NCBI RefSeq assembly: GCF_039555335.1
Contig: NW_027305495.1
Location: forward strand, 1,116,001-1,180,000
Origin: Amphiura filiformis
Taxonomy: Eukaryota; Echinodermata; Ophiuroidea; Amphilepidida; Amphiuridae
Reading direction: 5' to 3'
Length of the DNA stretch: 64,000 nucleotides
Shown here: piece by piece, positions 1 to 11,300 of the stretch
How the letters are laid out: each line of letters starts with the position of its first letter
How positions within the stretch are numbered: position 1 is the stretch's first letter
The notes under the pieces: model-generated
What the model saw: the letters and a program-made list of their open reading frames with translations, nothing else
Databases searched by the model: none
What the model was told of the DNA's origin: nothing
Position numbers and translations under genes: made by a program

Positions 1-339
1 GCGGTATATTCAAACGGTATTGTCTGGATCATTGAGTATCGATTGCGCACGTATACAGTAACACGGATGTGTGTGGTCCTCCCCAGGTTTTGACACGAAT
101 TACAAATGACGTCTTGAGTGACCCAGCGTTTTCGAATTTCATTTTATTATTACAAAATTAATCGTCGTTTATCACGAGTCCTTAGAGTCGTACCAGTTCA
201 ATTCATCAAAATTAATTTGTATTAAATGAAAAACAAACAGACAAGTAGAGTCATATGTCTTTCTATGACTGTATTCCTGCCAAAATCTGATTTTCAATAC
301 ACTAGAAACGTGTTGATAATGTATATCTTTGAAAATCGC

Positions 340-430
340 CGAATGTTAACCACAGTCACCGTGGCACAGTAGGCATCTTTAGCATTCATAGTGCAATTGG
401 CAGTGGTTCGAACCCTGGTGAAAATTTTAG
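340..430 (+). repeat. tRNA-like SINE head or tRNA pseudogene
   Basis: An A-box (tggcacagtagg) and a B-box (ggttcgaaccc) stand at tRNA spacing. The T and acceptor stems pair poorly and a T-rich tail follows, so this is a tRNA-derived repeat, not a working tRNA. It shares ggttcgaaccctggtg with the minus-strand element at 62079-62146. Confidence 0.35.
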
Positions 431-598
431 TATTTTTTATTCTTTTTACTAATGCGCTGTGCCGTTTTTCAAACACGCCCCTGAATGAAATTGATGGGCA
501 AGTACCCTTAACCTCATCTCGATACCCGAACTGTTATGAGTCCCAGGATGCTTTCAGTTTCGGCTATACTTAGCGCACATCCCTACAACACTGTTTAG

Positions 599-3500
599 AT
601 GCGATCCTCGAGTGACGGGGCTAGTAACACCCAACCCTGTAAACATCATGCTACGATAAAGACAAACAAGCCTCGAAAGGGCAGATTTAAAAGGAGACGA
701 CCAACGCGTGCCCATCGACTACGTGAAACGGATATGAGTATACTGGAGGTGAACATCAGAGGCCTCAAATCAAACTTAGGAGAGCTATCTAATTTGTGCA
801 ATGAGCCCAAGCCTGCTATTGTTGTTGTTGTGGCAACATTCTTGGACTCCTCAGTAAAGGGTGGAGCTGACTGCACTACCATCCCTGGCTACTCAATTTG
901 CTGCCGCAAGGATAGACATACTGCAGTTACTGTCCGTTTTCCTATACACAATACACAGTGCTCTCACCATTGACGCGTGACCTCTACAAATGATGTATGT
1001 TGGAAGAATGGACACTTGCCTAGTTAACATCACTGTGTGAAAAATAACCAGCCAATATTTATTTTATTCTCCAAATTTCTAGCAAATATATTTCTCTAAC
1101 ATGACCTAAAATTACAGCTAGGTTAGATGTTCAGAAATGGTCGCACTTTTGTAAAATATGAGTGAGGGCAAGGCATAGCTAGCCAACTCCCCGTGTCAAT
1201 TGAATGGAGATTTGACCGAAAATATTGGTATCGGACCGCTCACTTCTGAAGGATGCCACAAAAAACGGTACAAGCTACATTTAAATTATTCTATGAAATT
1301 CTAGAAAATATAGTTTTGTAACATGTCCTAAATTTTTAGCTAATTTAGGTGTTTGGAGAGGGTCGCACTTTTGTGTTTTAGGAAGGATATGTAAACGACA
1401 GATAACACCAAAAATATGAAGAAATTATTTCCAAACCGTGTTAAGTCAACAATCATTATGTTGCTCATTTTCAAGAATGCTGGTTTACAAAAAGCACGCC
1501 ATTGTCTCATTTCGTGAACAAAGGTACACATATCATTGTTTCCTTTCGTTTCCTTTATAATCGGTTACCCAACTGAAGCTATAATACCAGCTTTATTGCG
1601 ATATCGCACATGTAAAACAGACACTTGTGCACAACCAGAGAAGATCCGATTTAATCAGTTGAGCTGTTTCAATGAGTGTTATCTTGGTTTAATAGCTTTT
1701 AATGGGGTTTAAGTCCTGCAAAGGTCGAGATGAATTCTACTGTAGACATGACTGCATCATGACCCAATACAATAGGAGGAGGAGGGTTTTTTATCTACTG
1801 CCTGGAAGGTGTCGCCATTTTCCATGACAAGGCCCTGGACCATACAGACCTGGAACGGATGAGGTTCTCAGTGGCTCTTAGATCTCGGAAACTACTGGTT
1901 GCTGCAGTGTACAGTCCATCGGATAGCAATAGCGATATCATCAGTTACTTAGATACCAACACCTTGTCTAAACTTACCGAGTTCAGCGCCCAATCTGCGG
2001 TCTTACTTAGAGACTTCAATGTCCACCATATAGAATGGCTTGGTAGTCGCAAAAAAGATGCAGCCGGCCGACGCACATTGGATATGTCCAACTCCCTTGG
2101 GCTAAAACAAATTGTTACTGAGCCAACTAGGGAAGACCAAATCCTTGATCTGGTTCTGACCGACCTGTCTTCAACAGCTACAACGGTTGCAAGACTAGGC
2201 ACATCAGACCACAATCCTGTCTTAGTTAAGTTGAAAGTGCCCATCTAGGCCCTATAAAGATAAACCTTGGCGCTATGACAAGGCTGACTACTGACTACTG
2301 ACTGTTACTGAAGTCATATGTGATGCGATGGATATATACATTCCGAGTAAGTTCGTCACCAAAAGACTGGCGACAAAGTTTGGTTTGATGAAAAGCCTGA
2401 AGGAAGTACAACAACAAGCTGAAGGAAGAGCTCTCTGATGGAAGCCTGAGCAGCAAAAAGTGGCGGAACACGGTAAACACTCTTTCTGGAAGAAAAGCCA
2501 GGGCAGACATGTCTGTAATAAAAGATCAAAATCAGGTCTACACCACGGCAAAGGAGAAGGCTGAAATAGTAGGACAGACGTTTGCAAAGAGATGCCAACT
2601 TGAGATTGCAAAGAAATGCCAACTTGAGAATGCGGATGAACCTGCTCCAGAAGTAAATGGGATACCAGGACATCAGGAGGCTATTGAGACAATTAGAACC
2701 TGATAAAGCTAATGGACCAGATGGGATTCCCACTAGAATCCTGAAAGAGTGCAGCGCTGAGTTAGCAAGACCTCTCAGCCGTCTATTTGAGCTGTGCTTC
2801 GCAAAGGGAGTGTTTCACCGCCAGTGGAAGTATTGTGCATCAGTCATCCCGGTCCATACGAGGGATTCAAAGTCTAATCCATCCATGTACCACCCATCTC
2901 TCTTCTTAGCAGCATAAGCAAGATATGGAGGCAGTGGTACAGAAGCAGCTTCAGAAGTACCTCTTGCAGCACCATCTCATATCAGACAGACAGTTTGGAT
3001 TTAGGCCTCATCATAGCACAGCTTAACCATCCTCTCTCAGCAATGGTCCAAAGCTCTAGACAGAGGTCATGAAGTGCGTCTAATTGCCCTGGACATCAAA
3101 GGAGCATTTGTCAAGGTGTGGCATAAAGGACTTTGCTCAAAGCTGAAAGGCAAAGGAGTTTCTGGCAAGCTTCTGACCTGGATTGAGAGCTATCTTTCCA
3201 ACCGGTCCATCAAAGTAGTTCTATCTGGGCAATCCTCAAATAATACATCCATCAATGCCTCTGTACCACAAGGCTCAATCGGCTGCTGTTCTCTGTCTTT
3301 ATTGATGATCTGGGAGATGAATGCAAGAACACCATGTATCTGTATGCCGATGACTCCATCCACCCTATTCTGCGAAATCAGCCCATGACTGTATGGCTGC
3401 AACAGCAAGCCTAAACCGGGACCTGGATAGAATGATGATCTGGGCAGACAAGTGGAAAGTGACCATTGAGTCCTCCAAGTGTAAAGCCCTGACTATCTCA

Positions 3501-4075
3501 AGAAAAAGGAACCCAACTAGGCCAGACCTCTATTTTGGTAACACCAAACTGTCAGAGAAGGATGAGCTGGAAATCCTGGGTGTCACTATTGATAAGAAAC
3601 TCACCTGGTCTAAGCACATTTCCAAGACTCCAACCGGCCAAAAGCTGGCCAAAAGCTCCAAAGGAGAGTAGCAAACAAGCTTCATGTGAAAGGGAGAGCC
3701 ACAGTTAACAAGGCCCAGGTTCGTAGTGTTATGGAGTACGCCTATACTGGATGAGTGCTGCAACCACCACCCTAAAGCTCCTTCACTCCATACAGAATTA
3801 ATGATTATCGGTGTAGATGAGTAGCAGGCAAGATTGGATCTCAACATCCCCTCTCTACATCACAGGCGACAAGTGGCTACTCCTGCACACCAGCGTATGC
3901 CCCCAGAATTGACAGCATTGCTGCCCAAACCTTATGTGATCAGACGACCAGTCTTTCTATGCCAAGTCATTAATGCACTGACTGGGCCATTTCGAGAACC
4001 TTGTGAACGGGCAGAACTTTCGTCTACGTTGCAGTCCATGTCTGGAATGAATTCCCAGACCAAAATGTTTTGAAA
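599..4075 (+). mobile_element. LINE retrotransposon, degenerate, with inserted element
   Basis: Fragments of one non-LTR retrotransposon. The endonuclease start is near 738 (EVNIRGLKSN). More endonuclease lies at 1859-2248 (VAAVYSPSDSN, DFNVHHIEWLGS, LGLKQIV, LDLVLTD, GTSDHNPVL). Reverse transcriptase lies at 2657-3671 (DKANGPDGIP, LDIKGAF, SVPQGS, LEILGVTIDKKLTWSKHI). Several frameshifts break it, and the endonuclease is split by an 846-bp element at 917-1762. The motif set fits the Jockey/CR1-like group. From 2587 on, it is part of the segmental duplication. Confidence 0.85.
917..1762 (+). mobile_element. Non-autonomous DNA element, family P (copy 1)
   Basis: The ends are catactgcagttactg and, in reverse, catgatgcagtcatg, imperfect inverted termini. 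The family recurs at 7549-8102, 39466-40313 and 45415-46276. No protein is encoded. It contains the motif ccaaaccgtgttaagtc, shared with the element at 29125-30331. It interrupts the LINE endonuclease. Confidence 0.6.
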
Positions 4076-5158
4076 AAAAGGGGGGGGGGGGCCTTTTGGT
4101 GACAGGAAAACAAAAAAGGGGGTCATTGGGTGAGAGGGAGTTAACAAATTGGGATCAATGTGGCCGAACAACCCCGTTACCCATTTTAGTGAGTGCCCCT
4201 CCCGGGATCTAAATAGCTTTACAAGCTATATTAATTGGTGTTTGTGGATGTCCTGTTTTACGACATTAATCCAGTATTATGTAATTTATCTTTATGCGTA
4301 AGAAAATTAATTATACACACAGAAATACCATCTCTAAACTAAAACAAAATGCCATTTTAAAATGGACTCCGTTAAAGGTACATTCATATGGATTTCCATT
4401 TGTGAATGTTTGTTTGTTTATTTGTTTAAACGGTCGCTCCGTGTAGAGACATACTTGGGTCCTGTCATGGGACTAGGCTCAAACAAAATGCTCCAGCCAG
4501 GCTATGTAGCAAATTTGACGTGCGCTTCCAATTCATGCCAGGGACGCATTATATCAGGAGGCATAAAATGCCACACTGATAATCGTTGAGAAGGTTCTGC
4601 TTCTTCCATTTCATTCGTCAAACCATCAATAGATGAAGAATTTGGTTCTGCGTACTTTGATACCTCATTCGGATCAAGGCAACTTTATTTTTCCAACTTA
4701 CACCAATTTTAAGAGAGCATTTCAAAAGGGACAAAAACTTGCATAGACTTTCCTCTCGAAATACACTAGTTTAATATACGAGTAGTGTCTTGCTGCAATA
4801 AGCCCTTACCAAATGTGGTAGGAATCGCCCACCCTGAAGGAGAAAATATCTCAATTTGTCACTGTTCATTCAAATTGGTAAAATTTCAGGGGGCTAAGTC
4901 GCATCGTCTCGAATGAGATGTTGAAATATACACAGAACAAGATTATGCATCTATTGATTACTTTATTTTGTAGTTTAGATTTAGTGTCTTTAAGATCATT
5001 GCTTTTGTTTCATGTGTATGGATAATTTTTGTGCGCAGTATAGTTCTATTGTTTTGCTTTGTTATATTTTCCCCCTTAGAAAAGGTGGACAATTCGGTAG
5101 CAAATTTTGTTTTCATTCTTTAAGAACAAATTAAAGCAAAATAAAATTCAATTTTCAG

Positions 5159-5371
5159 AAAATGGGATCCATGTTCGCGCACACATCTGTGAAGTTGGCC
5201 AAGGGAGAAATAAACAGAATGGTTGGCGATGGTTTTTGTCCGATAATGATCCATGTAAATGTACAAGCATCAAACTTAGAGGATTCAACGTAGACACTAC
5301 TGAATGGTCGTTCGATTCTGAGTACAAGAAGTACGTGGATAGTCCGTGGTTTGGAGGCTTGAAATGCAATG
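5159..5371 (+). CDS. Exon: four-cysteine extracellular module, copy 1
   Basis: The exon lies between an acceptor (attttcag) and a donor (g|gtaggaat) and is 213 bp, phase 1 to phase 1, with an open frame of 70 codons. It contains four cysteines (HIC, PCKC, LKC), a GWRWFLSD stretch and a WSFDSEY stretch. I do not recognise the family. The frame has no ATG before the acceptor, so it is an internal exon. The duplicate at 46424-46636 is the same length and intact, which supports real coding. Comparing the two by eye, eight codons differ in amino acid and one is silent. Confidence 0.7.
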
Positions 5372-8300
5372 GTAGGAATCTATTTTCACATTGAGAAAGT
5401 ATACACGTATTTTATTCGTACCTTTTATTGACAAATTTGTTCATATTATTAAGGGCTGGGGTATGAACGTTTGGACAGTATTTATTGTGGGACATTAGAG
5501 CACATCAGACCAGGGGCGTAGCCAGCTTTTCTGGTCGGGGGGGGGGGGGCAAAATAAAATTTTTGGGGCACAGACGAAAAAAATTACAGTTGTAACATAG
5601 AGACAAAAGGCTTTATTGGGACGATATGCGCGCGTAGCGCGCAAAAAATTGGTATTTTACACTATTTTCGCCCATTATCAGGATGGAAAGGGCTTAATGT
5701 TTGCAATATGCGCGCGTAGCGCGGAAAAATTGTGTATTTTCGGGCTGAATTTCGGTAGAAAAGGGCTCCTTGCCCCTTTTCTTTTCCTTTGACCTCATGA
5801 TTCTGGTTTAGGTTTGAAGTGGCCACATTAAAATCTCTTTTGTCGTCGATTAGTTTAAGAATGTTACTTTTTGCACAAGCCAAAAGCCAAATGAGCTTAT
5901 AATACGGCCCTCTGGCAACACTGGCAGTGACGTAGGCAGGTAGGGGGAGGGGGCAAAGGGAACACCTTTGAAAGTTGCCTCCCCCCTTTGCCCACCCTCT
6001 AGAAAAAGGCAGCCATGGTTTCGTCACTGAAAACCGGAAGAGAAAACCCTGTGAACTCGACGATGGCACCCTGTTGCAGACCAAAATTAAGCTTAAAGTG
6101 ATATTATAACAGGTTCACACAAATAAAGATTAGCTTTAGCTTTTACTGTCATATACATCCCCTTTTAATTTTGAGCCGAACAACTAAGGCAAAGCACAGA
6201 AAATTGCCAATACGTATCACTCCTTCGGTCGTGTTATGATATGATCCTTTGTTGTGTAGATCACCATCCCGCACGCCATGTGCGTACTGTGTTATTAACA
6301 TCGCGGATGCTTTCGACTAATATTTCCATGCTAATAATAAAACGACGGTTCCTGCGTTTTATTCAAAATCTCGGATTTTGACAAAACTAGCGCACCTAGT
6401 GTCTTTTGCAGTGTGATTTTTGCAGGGTATGTTAGTTTTATAAAGTACAATATAATCGTGTAAAAAACAGAAATTTGAAAGATATTGAGGGTGTCCTCAG
6501 CAAATGTTATAATATGGCTTTAACTGGATATGGCAAATTATTAGCTAAGACCCAGATGGTCCTCTTATAGATCAGACATATAGAATAATTATTGCAGTAC
6601 CTTACCAGTTCGGTTTGTAAACTATCGCACAGTGTCGATGTCCTATACGATAAATATAAATTTGATACTCCGTTGGTGAGCGACAGGCGAGTGGTATTTC
6701 ACCGAACGCAAGAAAAGGAGTTCTATCTGATTGGCTAGCAATCGATCGCTTAGGTCGCTCAGTAGTCAACTACAAACTCAAAATAGAGCAATGTATTCAA
6801 CTCGATTGAAATCGATTATTCTATTATTGACGTAGATAAAGAGAGTGATAGTGTGTCAATAATGTACATTGTATTGCACCTCAAAGAGTTGAATATTATC
6901 ACAATTTTTACAGTGGATTTCAAATTTTTTACATCAAAATTGCAGTTAAACATATCCACAGCAAAATACCGGTCCTCACTAATTAGTTAATTTAATTTCC
7001 AGTTAGTTAATTTAAACGAAACCTGTGACAACAAATAAAATTTTCTTGCAATAGAAATATCATATGGGATACTGATATGGTAGGCCGCAACAGCCACAAC
7101 GTGGAGCTGCTACGCGTAGCTGACTTTTTGCTCCGTGGAACCAAATTGACCAATCATGTTAGAGTTTTTCATTACTCGGAGGTAAAACTGACCAATCAAG
7201 TACGACTTAGTCATTACGTGAAGCGAATTTATTCATTAAGAATTTGCCAGACGAGCTTCACGTAGTTGCAAGATATCCTCGGTCACGAAATTTATGATTC
7301 AAAAAGTAGTTTATGAAAAGTACGAACCGACTTATTATTAAGATGGACATGCACTCATAAGAAACTCATACAGTATTGTACATAACTATATAGCTAGGCA
7401 GAGTGGTGGTAAACCATGCACACAATTCTGCGATCTGCAGTGTATCGCCGGGAGCTAATTTGTACAACTTGCGCGGGGTGGCCTGCGGAATTCGACCTTC
7501 AGCAAACCAGTTTGGATTTACTTTATATACTAGTAGGCCATAGGCCTACATACTGTACTAGTTACTGTCCGTTTTCCTATACACAATACTCAGTGCGCTC
7601 ACCATTGACGCGTGACCTCTACAAATAGTGTATGTTAGAAGTATAGGCCATTGCCTAGTTGACGTCACTGTGTAAAAAATTACCGGCCAATATTTAAAGT
7701 ATTCTCTGAAATTATAGAAAATATAGTTTTGTAACATGTCCTAAATTTTTAGCTAATTTAGGTGTTTGGAAATATTGGTACTTTTGTGTTTTAGGAAGGA
7801 TATGTAAACGACAGATAACACCAAAATATATGAAGAAATTATTTCTAAACCGTGTTAAGTCTGCAAACCATTATGCTTCTCATTTTCAAGAACGCTGGTT
7901 AACAATAAGCAGACTATTGTCTCATTTCGTAAACAAAAGCCCATGCAGTATTGTTACCTTGCGTTCGTTAAACCAGAGAAGATCTGATGTAACATAGTTG
8001 AGCTGTTTTCATTGAGTGTTATCTTGGTTTAATAGCTTTTAATGGGGTTTAAGTCATTCAAAGGTCGTGGTGAATTCTACTGTAGACATGACTGCATCAT
8101 GATTATTTTAAAGTCAACAACATTCAACAATATGATGTTAGCTCCGCGAAGCGAAAAGTAAGCTACGCGTAGCAGCTCCATGTTGTGGCGGTTACGGCCA
8201 GCCATATACTGATCATGCGAAAATCGTAAAAACATAGAATAGAAACACTGTGGCAGACTCTCAAAATCTCACATTGTATCACAGAGAACCTATTCTTGAG

Positions 8301-11300
8301 AGGGCACTCTATTCACGTGGTTTCTTTTCCAACGCTAAAAGATCACGAATTTTGGTGGTTTGCAAATGAAAACTGTTATGAATAATTTATTAGGTTTTTC
8401 AATGCAATCGCCTCGACCCATTAATACATATTATCTGTATTATCAAAGTACTTGGAATAGCAATACGGTGAGTTCACTGAACTACGAGCTAATACTGATG
8501 GAGTTTTAATGGCGTTTAATGGCGTTAATCCTCTCCATACACAGATGAACAAATACAATAGATGCAGGTCAACACGTATGACCTCCTATGTGACATGTTA
8601 TATGTGATGTACAAAACCTGAATATCATAAAGATCAGTATTCGTTTGTGCATATGAACTGCACATTTACGTTGCTAAATATTACTCATTATATATAATGA
8701 CAAATATTGGTATTATGACAATACGGTATATACATTGTATATAAAACGACTAATAGATCCTACTATCATGGCGTCAGGTCAATGTTCATCATATCCCGTA
8801 TGTTTCTTAAAATTCATTCATATTTGAGACAAATTGCTGTGCCCATTTTATAGGTGCACAGGTAGATCCGTGTTTTTTAAATTTTCATTTCCTTTTAATG
8901 AAAGAATTAAGGTTTTCCACTGCACGGGGGCCACAAGGGTGATACTAATTTTAATGCTATATTTTCAAAACGAATACGTGTTCCCGGTTGGCTCTATAGC
9001 GATTTCACAGAAAAGGTATTTCTAGTGCAATGCAGCGTCGGACTCTAGCTGAGAGCGTAGCCTAAGTCATTACGGACTCCAAGAAGGGCTCTCCATACAC
9101 AAATGAACAAACACAAAGGAGGGTAGTCTCCTCCGTGACCAGCTTGATTTCGATGGAGCGGAACTAAATTGGCTGCGGAGGAGACGGGTTATTTTGCCAT
9201 GCAAATTTTTCAGTGTCAGCCGCCTGATTGTATGCTTAGCCTCAGTCGATCGGCCTATCTCGAATAAAATTACCATGCGTAGCTGTTGAAAAACGTGAGG
9301 ATTCATCATACTATCACGGCAATTTTTGACACGAAGATATAGGGACGATGACGGTGTGTATCGCTCAATTATACCTTAATTTTGCTCCTGTATGTTATAC
9401 CTGACCCTAACAGAACCACACATCAAAAACCCTCAATTCACAAAGCATCTGCAAGCGCGGATGCAATTACGTCATACTGGCACGGAAAGCTTGACCAGCC
9501 AAGGTAGTCCCCCGTGGCAAGGTATTCGCCAGCGAAGTGTTACGTGTAATCCAATTATCACTCGTCAACTAGATCACGCTTTTGAGTTCTGCACCACGAT
9601 CGAAGTGATCGCAACACAAAGTCTATGGCATGTACTATATACCAATTCCAAAAGGTGCGTAATCCAGTTACTAAGGAGTTATGTAACCACGTCGCTGGCA
9701 AATAGCCATTCGCGTGTCGGGCATCCGATTGGTCCCTGGTTCATAGCCGTTCGCGTGTCGGGCATCCGATTGGTCCCCGGTTCAAGGTCAAAACCACACC
9801 CGAGTAAAAAGTTGTCTGTTCTCTTATTCTTCTTTCCTTCCAAAATACACCCTTGTGACTAGAAATACATTTGAAAACATTTCGTAATGTCGACCATGAA
9901 TCTAGTTAATCATAGACCGTGAAGAGATGGACGGTCGTCTGGATCGTAATTCTATAGAAATTTCACATTATGCTGAGACCATGTACGTCTCGCTCGCACC
10001 TGTTGGATTAGCGTGTTTGAAAGAAGCGGCATTCAATCGAAGTACACACGTTGTCTCTGATACAGTTACGACTGCAATGCTCTGTTGTCACATAACAATT
10101 CTAGTTACAAGAAATGAAACGGTAAAAAACGCTTATTTGCTGCAGTTTCAAGTTAATTAAATAAATACATATATTCACCGTTTCGATTTCTCTAACACTA
10201 CCTGTTACTCTGGCATTGAATGAGTTTCAATTTGCGTTATATAAGCTTTGTTCTCAACGTCATGCTTGCACGGATGCTCAGAGCACAAAATTCCATTGGT
10301 TTGCGCCTGATAATGCAATTGAGTGGACGAGAGTTGGGTTATTGACTTTGTGTTTAGGCGAGACGATCATAGCTTCAAAGGATATGCTGCAGATGACCGT
10401 CCATGTCTTCACGGTCTATGAGTTAATATTGCAGTTTCTGTACACTCCAATATTATAGTGTAAGTCCCTGCCGTTCGCCAATATTTTTCAAATAATAGAG
10501 GTTATCCACGTTACCCATGTGTGACGTCTAACAAAAGACGCTGGTTTCCGTAGTATTCCTCATTCAAACCTTCAAACCAATTCAATGCACGGCCTCGGCG
10601 TTACTTGCATGAGTTTGGCGGTCTCTTTTAAAAGAGTCATGGTTGCACATGCAGGTATTTCTTTTGAAAATCCTAAACAAAGTATAGAAGTCGTTGATAT
10701 GATATGCAGCTTATAGAACACGGATAACCTCTATTGGGATTAAGAGTAAATTGTTATTACAATAGAATGTTTCAGGCTAGGAAAACATCAGTACGAAAGG
10801 ACTTACTAATGGTGATGTATGATGATGGGAACAAACATATTAATGTTTTATTTTTGAAACCATCTTGCTTACGGTCTTGCATACATGACTTCAAGTGAAA
10901 TTAGGTGAAAACGCACTGAAAAGTTCACAGAGTTTCACACATTTGGTTATACTCAATCCTTGATTTTCTTTAATTTGTAATCATCATAAATGTTTTGTTC
11001 AGAGGAGACTACTTCTAAGGGAACAACTTCCGATGGAAGTAATTTGCAGAAAATAACTTCTGACATGTTTGAAGGAACAACAATGGAAGGGACAACCTCT
11101 GAGGAAACTTCATTTGAAGGAACCACTTCTGAGACGACTTCTTACCAAACAAGTTTAAAAGAGACATCTTCTCAAGAATCGACGACATTGGCACAAGGTA
11201 CGAAACCCTGTCAAGTAAAAAACTGTTAATCGCCTTAAAGTGGTTCAATTCTATCACGTGTTGTTTTCTAATACGGAAACCCATCCTGTAGACGAATCCA

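Noticed and set aside
2288-2733. Overlapping minus-strand frames of 107 and 125 codons
   Set aside because: They are antisense shadows of the LINE reverse transcriptase.
5662-6084. 140-codon minus-strand frame
   Set aside because: It crosses repeat and MITE sequence and is not kept in unit 2.
9927-10458. Two open frames of 77 and 80 codons
   Set aside because: They lie inside a MITE with inverted ends, and neither looks like a transposase or is conserved elsewhere.
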